A stretch of DNA of 64,000 bases from Paraburkholderia caffeinilytica. GTDB lineage: Bacteria > Pseudomonadota > Gammaproteobacteria > Burkholderiales > Burkholderiaceae. This document shows positions 7,853 through 17,449 of the stretch, one piece after another. The DNA is taken from contig NZ_CP031467.1 in the NCBI RefSeq assembly GCF_003368325.1, positions 3,100,001-3,164,000 on the forward strand. Reading direction: 5' to 3'. The notes under the pieces are model-generated. The model was given only the letters and a program-made list of their open reading frames with translations. It ran no database searches and was not told where the DNA came from. The position numbers and the translations under genes are program-made. The stretch's first letter is position 1. Each line of letters opens with the position of its first letter.

Positions 7853-10177
7853 ATGGACGACGATAACACTCTCGACCTTTTCACCGAGCCGCCGCCCCCG
7901 GAAGGCGACTTTCTCACGCTCGGCAATTACGCGGAAGGTGCGTATCTCCAATACGCCGTGAGCGTGGTGAAGGGGCGTGCGCTGCCGGATGTCTGCGACG
8001 GGCAGAAACCGGTGCAGCGCCGCATCCTGTATGCGATGAACGAACTGGGTCTAAGCGACAACGCCAAGCCGGTCAAGTCGGCACGCGTGGTGGGCGACGT
8101 GATCGGTAAGTATCATCCTCACGGCGATCAGTCTGCATACGACGCCTTGGTGCGCCTCGCGCAGAACTTTGCAATGCGGTACCCGTTGATTGACGGCCAG
8201 GGCAACTTCGGTTCGCGCGACGGCGACGGCGCGGCGGCGATGCGATACACCGAAGCGCGTCTTACGCCCATCGCGAAGTTGCTGCTCGACGAAATCGACC
8301 AGGGCACGGTCGATTTCATGCCCAACTATGACGGCGTTGAGCAAGAGCCGAGGCAACTGCCCGCGCGCTTGCCGTTCGTGTTGCTGAACGGCGCTTCAGG
8401 CATCGCAGTGGGGCTGGCCACGGAGATCCCATCGCACAATCTGCGCGAAGTCGCAGCGGCTGCGGTGGCGATGATCCGCAATCCGAAGATCGCGCACGAC
8501 GAATTGATGCAGCACATTCCGGGGCCGGACTTCCCGGGCGGCGGCCAGATCATTTCGAGCGAAGCGGAGATTTCCGCCGCGTACGAAAGCGGCCGCGGCA
8601 GTCTGAAGGTGCGCGCGCGCTGGAAGATCGAAGAGCTGGCTCGTGGTCAATGGCAACTGGTGATTACCGAACTGCCACCGAATACGGCCGCGCAGAAGGT
8701 GCTCGAGGAAATCGAAGAGCAGACCAACCCGAAGATCAAGCTCGGCAAAAAGGCGCTCACGCCCGAACAACTGCAGACCAAGCAGACCATGCTCGCGCTG
8801 CTCGACGCCGTGCGCGACGAATCGGGCAAGGATGCGCCGGTGCGCCTCGTGTTCGAGCCGAAATCGAGCCGCATCGATCAGACGGAGTTCGTCAATTCGC
8901 TGCTCGCGCATACGAGCCTCGAATCGAACGCGTCGCTGAATCTGGTGATGGTGGGCGGCGACGGCCGGCCGCGCCAGAAGGGCTTGAGCGAAATCCTTCA
9001 CGAGTGGATCGCGTTCCGCTTTGCGACGGTCACGCGCCGCACGCGTCATCGCTTGAGCAAGGTCGACGACCGGATTCATATCCTCGAAGGCCGGATGATC
9101 GTCTTTTTGAATATCGACGAAGTCATCCGCATCATTCGCGAGTCGGACGAACCGAAGGCTGCGTTGATCGCCGCGTTCGGCTTGTCCGATCGCCAGGCCG
9201 AAGACATTCTCGAAATCCGCCTGCGTCAGTTGGCGCGGCTCGAGAAGATCAAGATCGAGAAGGAACTGTCCGAACTGCGCGACGAGAAGGCCAAGCTCGA
9301 AGAACTGCTCGGCAGCGAGTCCGCGATGAAGCGATTGCTCATCAAGGAAATCGAAGGCGACGCGAAGCAATACGGCGACGAGCGCCGCACGCTGATCCAG
9401 CAGGAAAAGCGCGCCACGTTCGAAGCGCGCGTGGTCGACGAGCCGGTTACGGTGGTGGTGTCGCAGAAGGGCTGGGTCCGTGCGCTGAAGGGCCACGGGC
9501 TGGATGTGGCCGGCTTCACGTTCAAGGCCGGCGACGGGCTCTACGCAGCGTTCCAGTGCCGCACGCCGGACACGCTGGTCGCGTGGGGCAGCAATGGCCG
9601 CGTCTATTCGGTGGCGGTGGCGATGCTGCCGGGCGGACGGGGTGATGGCGTGCCGGTGACGTCGCTGATCGAGCTCGAATCGGGCAGCCACCTGATGCAT
9701 TACTACGCGGCTTCCGCGGACCAGGCATTGCTGCTCGCATCGAGCAACGGCTTTGGCTTTGTTGCCAAGGTCGGCGATATGGTGAGCCGCGTGAAGGCCG
9801 GCAAATCGTTCATGACGATCGACGCGGGCGCCGCGCCGCTCGCACCGATGCCGATGCTGCCGGATGCGACGCACATTGCGTGTCTGTCTTCAGGCGGACG
9901 TCTGCTGGTGTTCGGCCTTGACGAAATGAAGACGCTCTCGGGCGGCGGACGCGGCGTCACGCTGATGGCGCTCGAGGACAACGAAACGCTGCTGCAGGCG
10001 CTGTCCATCAACAAGGCGGGCGTGGTGCTGATCGGCACGCGTCGCGGCGGCCGTATCGACGAAGAGAAGTTGAGCGGCGCCACGCTCACGCCGCACGTCG
10101 GCAAGCGGGCGCGCAAGGGGCGCGCGCCTGAGAGCAAGATGAAGCTCGACGGTATGCGTCCGGTACTCGCTGCGTAA
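7853..10177 (+). CDS. parC: DNA topoisomerase IV subunit A
   Basis: The 774-residue DNA-breaking subunit of topoisomerase IV. The winged-helix region holds the quinolone-determining segment [14 protein letters not shown] and the catalytic Tyr132 in AMRYTEARL, which forms the transient phosphotyrosine link to DNA. The C-terminal third has the beta-pinwheel repeats of ParC (for example [16 protein letters not shown] and [10 protein letters not shown]). It begins with an acidic [10 protein letters not shown] and follows parE directly. No truncation or frameshift was seen. Confidence 0.96.
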   Translation: MDDDNTLDLFTEPPPPEGDFLTLGNYAEGAYLQYAVSVVKGRALPDVCDGQKPVQRRILYAMNELGLSDNAKPVKSARVVGDVIGKYHPHGDQSAYDALVRLAQNFAMRYPLIDGQGNFGSRDGDGAAAMRYTEARLTPIAKLLLDEIDQGTVDFMPNYDGVEQEPRQLPARLPFVLLNGASGIAVGLATEIPSHNLREVAAAAVAMIRNPKIAHDELMQHIPGPDFPGGGQIISSEAEISAAYESGRGSLKVRARWKIEELARGQWQLVITELPPNTAAQKVLEEIEEQTNPKIKLGKKALTPEQLQTKQTMLALLDAVRDESGKDAPVRLVFEPKSSRIDQTEFVNSLLAHTSLESNASLNLVMVGGDGRPRQKGLSEILHEWIAFRFATVTRRTRHRLSKVDDRIHILEGRMIVFLNIDEVIRIIRESDEPKAALIAAFGLSDRQAEDILEIRLRQLARLEKIKIEKELSELRDEKAKLEELLGSESAMKRLLIKEIEGDAKQYGDERRTLIQQEKRATFEARVVDEPVTVVVSQKGWVRALKGHGLDVAGFTFKAGDGLYAAFQCRTPDTLVAWGSNGRVYSVAVAMLPGGRGDGVPVTSLIELESGSHLMHYYAASADQALLLASSNGFGFVAKVGDMVSRVKAGKSFMTIDAGAAPLAPMPMLPDATHIACLSSGGRLLVFGLDEMKTLSGGGRGVTLMALEDNETLLQALSINKAGVVLIGTRRGGRIDEEKLSGATLTPHVGKRARKGRAPESKMKLDGMRPVLAA

Positions 10178-10484
10178 TCGCGGCGAATACCGAGTACCGA
10201 GTGGCGAGTCACGAGAAGTAGCGTAAAGCCAGGCATGAACGCGGCGTGTGCTTCAGAGCGCAAACAGCAACAACGCGCACTTTGAAGCACACGCCGCGCG
10301 TAGCAGAAATCCGGGGTGCAGTACCGTCGCGGTATCGGACGTGCTGCAATAACAACTACAAAGAATGTCAAGACGCCGCCTGTTCATGGAACTGCACGCA
10401 TAGCGCGCGGTCGAATGCGCTCAATAGCCGCTACAAATATCACTCGTCATAAGCGGCGTGGCGTCGTCGGGAGAGGAAAACAAA
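10178..10484. other. Intergenic stretch after parC
   Basis: This roughly 310-base gap separates parC from the CopD-like gene. It holds the long inverted repeat at 10241-10297 and, near 10330-10440, a less GC-rich stretch that probably carries the promoter of the downstream gene. No coding frame is convincing. Confidence 0.5.
10241..10297. terminator. Inverted repeat downstream of parC
   Basis: Two perfect 15-base arms (10241-10255 and 10283-10297, GCGGCGTGTGCTTCA and its complement) flank a 27-base loop. It starts 64 bases after the parC stop. There is no T run, so it may be a factor-dependent terminator, an mRNA-stabilising hairpin or a dispersed palindromic element. Confidence 0.5.
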
Positions 10485-10943
10485 ATGAACAAAGCTGTCG
10501 AACTCGCGCTGTTTTTGCATCTGCTCGCGGTCGCAGTGTGGGTGGGCGGGATGGTGTTCGCGCATTTCTGTCTGCGTCCGGCCATTGCCGATCTTTCGCC
10601 GCAACTGCGCTTGCCATTGTGGGAATCGGTGTTCAGCCGCTTCTTCAACTGGGTCGCCGCAGCCGTGCTGGTGATTCTCCTTACCGGCGGTTTCCTGCTG
10701 ACGCAATTCGGCGGCGGTCACGCCACATGGCCCTTGCATGCCATGGCCGGCCTCGGCATCGTGATGATGCTGATCTTCGGGCACATTCGCTTTGCCGTGT
10801 TCCCGCGCATTCGCCGTGCGGTGCAGGCACAGAAGTGGCCGGACGGCGCGCAAGCGGTCGGCACGATCCGGCGTCTGGTGCTGGTGAATATCGTGCTGGG
10901 CGTGGTGACGATCGGCGTGGCGGTGCTGTCGCGCGGGTTCTGA
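10485..10943 (+). CDS. CopD-like integral membrane protein
   Basis: A 152-residue membrane protein with about four helices: a first segment ALFLHLLAVAVWVGGMVFAHFC, then helices near residues 55-75, 80-105 and 125-150. The opening H-x3-A-V-x-W-V-G-G-M pattern is typical of CopD and related heme- or copper-associated membrane proteins. The ATG at 10485 follows a GAGAGGAAAACAAA ribosome site; an upstream in-frame Met would add nine hydrophilic residues. CopD proteins are linked to copper uptake, but no copC is adjacent, so the substrate is not established. Confidence 0.75.
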   Translation: MNKAVELALFLHLLAVAVWVGGMVFAHFCLRPAIADLSPQLRLPLWESVFSRFFNWVAAAVLVILLTGGFLLTQFGGGHATWPLHAMAGLGIVMMLIFGHIRFAVFPRIRRAVQAQKWPDGAQAVGTIRRLVLVNIVLGVVTIGVAVLSRGF

Positions 10944-10976
10944 AGGCCGGCTATCCGGCGTCGACCACGCTGCCGC

Positions 10977-12185
10977 CTACTGCATCGCGCTGTAGGCGAG
11001 CCACAGCCCGCACACAACCGCCACCGTCCCGTACACCGCATACACCGGCAACTTGAGCTTCGCGAAGCACAGGCCGGAGAATAGCGCCGTCACCAGATAC
11101 ACGGGTTTGAACGGCACATGCCCTACGATGCGCAGCACGGCCACCGCGAGAAACGCGGTGGTGACCGCGCGCAGGATCCGCATGCCGTGTTCGAAGCGCG
11201 GATTGGCCTTCAACTGATGCAGATGACGCTGCGCCAGCACGACCAGGCAGCCCGACGGCACAAATAGCGCGAGTGTCGCAATCAGCGCACCTGCCCAGCC
11301 ATCCACCAGATAGCCGAAGAACGGCACCACATTCAACAGCGGTCCGGGCGACAACGGAGAGAGCGAAAACGCCAAGGTGAAGTCGTTATCCGACACACCG
11401 ATCGCCGGCGTGACAAACAGCGTCTTGAGCACCGGCAACGCCGAGAAGCCGCCGCCGAACAAGGTCATGCCCGCACCGGCCAGCCGCGGCCATAGCAGCG
11501 CCAGCTCATAGCGATGCGGCAACGGCAGGGCGAACAACACCAGCAGCACGCTCAATGCGCCCAGCAAGCGCCAGTCGCCGCGGTCGAGCGACACCGCGAT
11601 GCGTGTATTGCGAACCGGGCTGGCCAGCCAGCCGGAGCCGAAGGCCGCGCTGAGCATCAACACATAGGCCGCGGGACTGTGCGCGTAGAAGAGCGCCACA
11701 CATCCGAGCACCGCCGCGGTCCATTCGAGCTTGCCGCGCACCAGCGCGCGCGTCTGTTTGTACCAGGTGATCGCGATCAGCGTGGCGAGCACCACGCTGA
11801 AATGATTGAGCAAAGTTTGCGAGGCCGCGGCGCGCACGAGCGGTGTGCGATAGAAAATCGCGAACAGCGTCATCAAGGTAAAAAAAGGCAATACGCTTGC
11901 GACGCCCGCCACCCAGGCGCCGGCGCGTCCACGCAGCGCGTGCCCAAGTTGCACGGCGACATTGCAGCCCACCGGCCCGGGCACCATCCAGGCCAGCGCG
12001 ATCAGATCGGAAAAGGCCACGCGCGAGAGCCGTCCCTCGCGTTCCACGTAGTGGTTTTCAAGTTGCGCCATCAGCGCGAGACCACCCCACGACAGCGCCG
12101 ACAGGCCGAACACGACCCGGAACAACGTCCATAGCGGTTCCCGTTTTCCTTGTCTGGCGGCACTCTGGTTTGTGATCGACTGCAT
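10977..12185 (-). CDS. chrA: Chromate transporter family protein (CHR)
   Basis: A 402-residue polytopic membrane protein of the CHR family, in the long two-domain form. The N-terminal half has FGLSALSWGGLALMAQLE and the conserved AWMVPGPVGCNVAVQLG. The second half repeats the fold (GGGFSALPVLKT and SPGPLLNVVPFFG). Long-chain members usually export chromate, conferring resistance, or carry sulfate-like anions. It is convergent with the CopD-like gene and 219 bases from the GGDEF-EAL gene. No chrB regulator is nearby, so the link to chromate is by family only. Confidence 0.85.
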   Translation of the reverse strand: MQSITNQSAARQGKREPLWTLFRVVFGLSALSWGGLALMAQLENHYVEREGRLSRVAFSDLIALAWMVPGPVGCNVAVQLGHALRGRAGAWVAGVASVLPFFTLMTLFAIFYRTPLVRAAASQTLLNHFSVVLATLIAITWYKQTRALVRGKLEWTAAVLGCVALFYAHSPAAYVLMLSAAFGSGWLASPVRNTRIAVSLDRGDWRLLGALSVLLVLFALPLPHRYELALLWPRLAGAGMTLFGGGFSALPVLKTLFVTPAIGVSDNDFTLAFSLSPLSPGPLLNVVPFFGYLVDGWAGALIATLALFVPSGCLVVLAQRHLHQLKANPRFEHGMRILRAVTTAFLAVAVLRIVGHVPFKPVYLVTALFSGLCFAKLKLPVYAVYGTVAVVCGLWLAYSAMQ

Positions 12186-12404
12186 GGCGCCGCGAACCCC
12201 CGTACACGGGCGGCCCGCCCTTTAAGATCGTCGTTGTGTGTGTTGGCGCGGCCGGTAGCCGGCATCGCGCAGTGACGCATTACAGCGTGAATGTAGCCGG
12301 TTTTGCGACACTGCGGTGGGATAAGCGCGGGGCCGCAGCCCATACGCTCATAGGCTGCGTGCGGCGCTCCTGTGCGTGACGGGCGCGCCACCGACGGACC
12401 GCGT

Positions 12405-14771
12405 TCAGCTATTGGTGCTCGTGCTGGTGCTGGACACGCTGCGCGTACTGTCGACGTCATGCGCGGCGCGGTGCCCCTTCATGCCGCACACGCCGAAGCG
12501 TTCGAGCAGCGCCGGAATCGCTTCGACCGGCACCGGACGCGAGAACAGGAAACCCTGCGCCTCGATATGGCCGAGCGCGGCGAGCCACGCAATCTGCTCC
12601 TCGGTCTCGGTGCCTTCGACCACCACCGTGAGCCCGAGCGAACGCGCCAGGTTGACGATCGCGGTGACCATCACGCAGACGCTGCGGTCGCCGGGAATCG
12701 CCTGCACGAACGATCGGTCCACCTTCAGCGTATCGACCGAGAAGCGGTTCAGGTAGGAGAGCGACGAATAGCCCGTGCCGAAGTCGTCGAGCGCGATGCG
12801 CACGCCGAGACGCTTCAACGCGAAGATTTTCTCCGACACGAGTTCGGGATATTCCATCATTGCCGTCTCGGTGATTTCGAGCTCGAGGCGGCGCGCGGAG
12901 ATGCCGCTTTCCTCGATGGCATGCGAGATGGTTTCGTACAGATCGCCGCGCCAGAACTGCACCGCGGAGATGTTGACCGCGAGCGACAGCGTGTCAAAGC
13001 CCTGTTGTTGCCACAACGCCAGTTGACGGCACGCGGTTTCGATCACGAAGTCGCCGATCGGTACGATCAGTCCGGTCGATTCCGCGACCGGAATGAATTC
13101 GTTCGCCGGAATCAAGCCGTGTTGCGGATGATTCCACCGCACCAGCGCTTCAAAGCCGGTGATGCAGCGGCGCGTCAGGTCGATCTTCGGCTGATAGGCG
13201 AGAAACAGCTGGCCTTCGGCGAGCGCGACGCGCAACTGCTGTTCCCACTTCATCAGGTGGTCCGCGCGGTGCGACAACTGCGGCGAATAGAACTGGTAGC
13301 AGTTCTTGCCCGCGTCCTTCGCGCTGTACATCGCGAGGTCGGCCTTTTTCAACAGGTCGATCTCGCTCTCATTGGCGACCGAGTAGAGTGCGATGCCGAT
13401 GCTCGCGTGCAGCACGAACGAACTGCCGCGCACTTCGAAAGGCTTGGCGAACGCTTCGGCTGCGGCTTCGGCGAGCGTGACGGCGCGCTTCTCGACATCG
13501 TCGCCCTTGAGCACCACGACGAATTCGTCGCCGCCGATGCGGCTCAACGCGCCGCTGTCGCCGACTGCGGTGGCGAGGCGCGAGGCCGTCATTTGCAGCA
13601 CGATGTCGCCGGCGTTGTGGCCCAGCGTGTCGTTGACGGTCTTGAAGTTGTCGAGGTCGATGAAAAGAATCGCGAGGCGCCCAAGATTGGAGTGCTGCGC
13701 CACGTCGTGCCGTAGTGTTTGCAGCGTCGCATAGCGATTGCGCAAACCGGTCAGCAGATCGTATTCGACCAGATGCGTCATCTCGCGCTCGCGCCCGAGC
13801 AGCTTGCCGATCAAACCGGTGGCGACCGCGAAGAAGCTCAGCATCGCGAGCGAGATGAAACCTGCCATCAGCAGATAGACGTTGCGCGTGTGGTTGTAGT
13901 CGGCGAATTCCTCGGCTTGCGACAGACCCACCAGCACGCCGAGCGGATAGCCGTCGATATGCCGGTACGAGACGATGCGCGTGACGTTGTCGATCGAATC
14001 GACGTAGGTGCCCGACACATGCTCCGAGGTCGGATACGAGCCGCTCGCCGAGAACGAGCCGCTGGCGGTGTCGACGCTGCCCGTGCGGCGCGCCAGCACC
14101 GCGCCGTTGTCCGAGATCACCGCGATCACGCCTTCACGGCCAATGGCCGCGTTGTTGTAGAAGTCGCTGGTGAAATAGCTCGGATCTTCGGAGACCACCA
14201 CGACGCCCGCGAACGAGCCGTCGGGATGATTCAGGCGCCGCGTCATCTGCAAGGTCCAGTGGCCGGATACGCGGCCGAGCACCGGCTTGCTGATATACAA
14301 CTGGTCGTCGTTTTCGTGTTCGTGGACCTTGAAGTGTTCGCGGTCCGACAAATCGATGTGCTTGGGATTGAGTTCGGCCGTGTTGGCGATCAGTGTGCCG
14401 TGCTCGTCGATCAGCGACACCTGCACCAGCGTCTCGCTTTGCACCACGCCTTTTTCCACCGTGCTGGCGAGGTCGAAATGACTCGGCGTTTTTTCGAACT
14501 CGAATTTGACGAAGCGGGTGATCTGGTCGACCTGGTGAATCGCCTTGACCGTGTGCTGTTCCAGCGCCGCGGAGAGAATCGCGGCAGAGGCCATCGCCTC
14601 ACGATAGGTGGCTTCTTTCTCAACCGACAGGCGCGCGAAGATCACGGTCCAAAGCAGGATCAGCACCAGCACGCCGAGCGCCGGAATGGCGAGCAAGGCA
14701 CGGCGGCGCGACACAGCAGGATCGCGGCGGGGTTTGGCTTCGCGCTGGTCGGAGAAGCGGAACTGGCTCAT
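12405..14771 (-). CDS. Membrane-bound GGDEF-EAL protein with Cache sensor
   Basis: A 788-residue cyclic-di-GMP enzyme. A first membrane helix (about residues 22-44) is followed by a periplasmic double-Cache-like sensor domain, then a second helix near residues 300-325. The GGDEF domain is at about 360-520 with intact GGDEF at 413-417. The EAL domain follows, with intact EAL at 541-543 plus DDFGTGYSS and the later metal residues. The RxxD inhibitory site normally five residues before GGDEF is missing, so feedback inhibition by c-di-GMP is unlikely. Both activities may be possible. The start MSQFRFSDQ was chosen over a more distal TTG/ATG reading that adds 46 non-domain residues. Confidence 0.93.
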   Translation of the reverse strand: MSQFRFSDQREAKPRRDPAVSRRRALLAIPALGVLVLILLWTVIFARLSVEKEATYREAMASAAILSAALEQHTVKAIHQVDQITRFVKFEFEKTPSHFDLASTVEKGVVQSETLVQVSLIDEHGTLIANTAELNPKHIDLSDREHFKVHEHENDDQLYISKPVLGRVSGHWTLQMTRRLNHPDGSFAGVVVVSEDPSYFTSDFYNNAAIGREGVIAVISDNGAVLARRTGSVDTASGSFSASGSYPTSEHVSGTYVDSIDNVTRIVSYRHIDGYPLGVLVGLSQAEEFADYNHTRNVYLLMAGFISLAMLSFFAVATGLIGKLLGREREMTHLVEYDLLTGLRNRYATLQTLRHDVAQHSNLGRLAILFIDLDNFKTVNDTLGHNAGDIVLQMTASRLATAVGDSGALSRIGGDEFVVVLKGDDVEKRAVTLAEAAAEAFAKPFEVRGSSFVLHASIGIALYSVANESEIDLLKKADLAMYSAKDAGKNCYQFYSPQLSHRADHLMKWEQQLRVALAEGQLFLAYQPKIDLTRRCITGFEALVRWNHPQHGLIPANEFIPVAESTGLIVPIGDFVIETACRQLALWQQQGFDTLSLAVNISAVQFWRGDLYETISHAIEESGISARRLELEITETAMMEYPELVSEKIFALKRLGVRIALDDFGTGYSSLSYLNRFSVDTLKVDRSFVQAIPGDRSVCVMVTAIVNLARSLGLTVVVEGTETEEQIAWLAALGHIEAQGFLFSRPVPVEAIPALLERFGVCGMKGHRAAHDVDSTRSVSSTSTSTNS

Positions 14772-15239
14772 CGGGCGGCCCGTTCCCTGGTGCCGGCCAG
14801 TTGCAACTGCGCGAGCATTGACTGCGCTAATTTCATGGGTGGCTGCATGGTGACCAAGGTGCCGGTACTGCTGCGCAGGGGAAGGGAGCGTGGCGTCGTG
14901 CCTGACCATCCGCAGGTCATCGGGTACGTTTCGATATTACTTAATGCCACTGGATTAAGGAAGGGTCCACGCATCGGGTATACGCGGGCGCGGCTGGCCG
15001 CCCCGGTCAGCTGAATTCGCAGCCGGCGCAGCCGGCCTTGGGGCCGCGGCCTGGCAGTTGTTATCGAATATTTCATCGGGATCTGGAATTCAGGTGTACC
15101 AAGCCTCTCGTCATGCATAGCGCATTAGTCGCGCAAACGGTGCGGCATTTTGTTGTTAAGCGTGGCCTGAAGCGGCAAACACGGGCGGCATTCAGCGGCA
15201 GGCCGGCGCGCGCTACCCCGCAATCGGGCGCTGCGGCGT
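14772..15239. other. Intergenic stretch upstream of the GGDEF-EAL gene
   Basis: About 470 bases lie between the c-di-GMP gene and the PhzF remnant, both on the minus strand. The AT-richer segment 14925-14960 could carry the promoter of the c-di-GMP gene. Nothing in this stretch has a recognisable coding frame or structural RNA. Confidence 0.45.
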
Positions 15240-15473
15240 TCATGACAGCCGGAACCTGCCGTCGACGATCGTTACCGATGGCCCCCCGATCCACGTTTTG
15301 CCGGCTGCGCCGCCGTAGTGCACCGAAACGTTGCCGGCACGGCCCAGCGCGGTGCCCTGCATCTGATCCGCATCGAGTGCATCGGCATCGAACACGACCG
15401 CAAGCGGATTGCCCCTGAACGGCACCGACGTGAACATGTCGACTTGTTTGAAACCAACGGTGTGAGCGGTCAT
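15240..15473 (-). pseudogene. PhzF-family isomerase remnant with internal deletion
   Basis: The reading frame joins the N-terminus of a PhzF-family protein (FKQVDMFTSVPFRGNPLAVV, with the family's GNP motif) directly to its C-terminus (GRAGNVSVHYGG, then KTWIGGPSVTIVDG). PhzF proteins are normally about 260-300 residues; here only about 77 remain from the Met at 15473. The catalytic Glu region and the whole second fold half are missing. The frame is preserved across the junction, so a short protein could be made, but it should have no isomerase activity. It is most simply read as a gene with an in-frame deletion of roughly 200 codons. Confidence 0.75.
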
Positions 15474-15654
15474 CGGGCGAAGTCCGGCGAATCCGGCAAA
15501 TTGATAGGCTTGGCGGATTCTACCTGGTGGCAACAGAACGATCTACCTTGCCACAAATGCAAAACGCGCCGCAGGTGACGGACACCTCGCGACGCGTTCA
15601 GTACGCTCGGGACGGCCGGCCCGGTGAAGCGGCGGCCGAACCTGTTGGCGATTG

Positions 15655-16119
15655 TTATTCGACTTCGGCGATCATCTCGATCTCGACGCACGCGCCGAGC
15701 GGAATCTGCGCCACGCCGAACGCCGAGCGCGCATGCTTGCCGCGCTCGCCGAATACGTCCGCGATCAGTTCGGAGGCGCCGTTGGTCACCAGATGCTGCT
15801 CGGTGAACTCGAGCGTCGAGTTGACGAGGCTCATCAGCTTGACGATGCGCGTGACGCGGTTCAGGTCGCCCACGTGCGCATGCAGCGTGGCGAGCAGGTC
15901 GATCGCGATGGCGCGCGCGGCGGCCTTGCCTTCTTCGGTGGAGAGGGTGCCGCCGAGCTTGCCGGCCCACACCTTGCCGTCTTTCTTGGCGATGTGGCCC
16001 GACAGGTACACGGTGTTGCCGCTTTGTGCGCTCATGACATAGGCGGCTGCCGGCGCGCCTGCGGCCGGCAGTTCGATGCCCAGTTCCTTAAGCTTGTCGT
16101 ACACATTTGTTTGAGCCAT
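15655..16119 (-). CDS. RidA-family protein
   Basis: A 154-residue member of the RidA/YjgF/YER057c superfamily. Canonical RidA hydrolyses reactive enamine/imine intermediates made by PLP enzymes. This is the longer subtype (about 150 residues), with an N-terminal extension NVYDKLKELGIELP. The core motif VYLSGHIAKKDGK is visible, and the conserved arginine region is HARSAFGVAQIPLGACVEIE. It is followed upstream by a PLP-dependent aminotransferase 58 bases away on the same strand, a fitting partner. The exact substrate is not visible. Confidence 0.9.
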   Translation of the reverse strand: MAQTNVYDKLKELGIELPAAGAPAAAYVMSAQSGNTVYLSGHIAKKDGKVWAGKLGGTLSTEEGKAAARAIAIDLLATLHAHVGDLNRVTRIVKLMSLVNSTLEFTEQHLVTNGASELIADVFGERGKHARSAFGVAQIPLGACVEIEMIAEVE

Positions 16120-16177
16120 GGTGTCTGTCCTTGATCGGTAGTGGAGTTCGGTAGCCCGGCGGGGTGGCCGGCGTCGC

Positions 16178-17374
16178 TTAGACCTTCGCGCGGATCAGCG
16201 CCGCGAGACGCGACACGCCTTCGTCGATCCTGGCTGGAGGCACCGTGACGAACGAGAGGCGCAACGTATTGTGTTGGGCTTCGCTCGCGAAGAACGGACC
16301 GCCCGGCACGAACGCGACATTCTGCGCGACGGCTTCCTCGAGCAGCTTCATGCTGTCGATCTGCGCGGGCAGATTCACCCACACGAACATGCCGCCTTCC
16401 GGACGGTTCCAGCTTACGCCTTCAGGCATGTAACGTTCGAGCGAGGCGAGCATCGCCGCGCATTGGTCGCGGTACAGCTCGCGAATGGTCGGCACGTGCG
16501 TGTCGAGGAAGCCGTCCTTGATCACTTCGTACACGATGCGTTGCGTGAAGCTCGGCGTGTGCAGATCGGTGGCCTGCTTGGCTTGCACGAGCTTGAAGAT
16601 CAATTCTTCGGGCGCAATGATGTAGCCGACCCGCAGACCCGGCGCCAGCACTTTCGAGAACGAGCCGAGATGGACGATGTGATCCGGCGCCATCGACAGC
16701 ATGGTGGGCAGCGGTTCGCCTGCGTAGTCGAGCGCGCCGTAGGGATCGTCTTCGATCACCGGGAACGGCGCGGTCTTCGCGAACGCGGCCAATGCGCGGC
16801 GGCGCTCGACCGGCAGGCGGCGGCCCGTCGGATTCTGGAAGTTCGGTTGAGCGTACAGCAGACGCGCGCCGGCCGTCAGTTCGGGGGTGAGCGCTTCGGG
16901 GATCAGGCCTTGCTCGTCGGTCGGCACCTGCACGTAGCGCGGCTCGTACATCGAGAACGATTGCAGCGCGCCGAGGTAAGTAGGCGTTTCGACCAGTACG
17001 GGGCTGTCCGGGCACACCAGCACTTTGCCGAGCAGGTCGAGCGCCTGCTGCGAGCCGGTCGTGATCAGGACCTGCGAGGGACGAATCTGCGCGCCGTTCA
17101 CCGAGTAGCGTTGCGCGATCCATTCACGCAGCGGCAAATAGCCTTCGGTCGCGCTGTACTGTAGCGCCGCGGCGGGCGCGTCGCGCAGGATGCGGTCGGA
17201 TGCTTCGCGCATGCGTTCGGCCGGGAAGGTAGCCGGCGAGGGCAGGCCGCCCGCGAACGAAATGACTTCGGGCCGTTCCGTGACCTTCAGGATCTCGCGG
17301 ATCGCCGAGCTCGTGAGCTTGCGTGCGCGTTCGGACAGTTGCCACGTGGGGGCTTTCAGGTCGCTTTGGTCCAT
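16178..17374 (-). CDS. PLP-dependent aminotransferase, class I/II (2-aminoadipate/LysN type)
   Basis: A 398-residue fold-type I aminotransferase. The PLP lysine is in HLGSFSKVLAPGLRVGY. Other family marks are VISFAGGLPSPATFP near the N-terminus, ITTGSQQALDLLGKV, YAQPNFQNPTGRRL with the cofactor-binding Asn, and EDDPYGALDY. It matches the 2-aminoadipate or aromatic/branched-chain aminotransferases related to the MocR C-terminal domain; substrate preference cannot be fixed from sequence. It probably forms a unit with the RidA gene downstream. A GAGGAGACC ribosome site precedes the ATG. Confidence 0.9.
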   Translation of the reverse strand: MDQSDLKAPTWQLSERARKLTSSAIREILKVTERPEVISFAGGLPSPATFPAERMREASDRILRDAPAAALQYSATEGYLPLREWIAQRYSVNGAQIRPSQVLITTGSQQALDLLGKVLVCPDSPVLVETPTYLGALQSFSMYEPRYVQVPTDEQGLIPEALTPELTAGARLLYAQPNFQNPTGRRLPVERRRALAAFAKTAPFPVIEDDPYGALDYAGEPLPTMLSMAPDHIVHLGSFSKVLAPGLRVGYIIAPEELIFKLVQAKQATDLHTPSFTQRIVYEVIKDGFLDTHVPTIRELYRDQCAAMLASLERYMPEGVSWNRPEGGMFVWVNLPAQIDSMKLLEEAVAQNVAFVPGGPFFASEAQHNTLRLSFVTVPPARIDEGVSRLAALIRAKV

Positions 17375-17449
17375 GGTCTCCTCTGCTGGTATCTCTGGAA
17401 CCGGTCAAAACTTCAATTATCGCGCGAGTCGGCGACCCGCGCGCGCTGC

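Noticed and set aside
8396..9874. Long minus-strand ORF opposite parC
   Set aside because: It is the antisense shadow of parC, with an arginine/histidine-rich composition and no motifs.
12372..13715. 447-residue plus-strand ORF opposite the GGDEF-EAL gene
   Set aside because: It is the antisense of a certain gene; composition is typical of such shadows.
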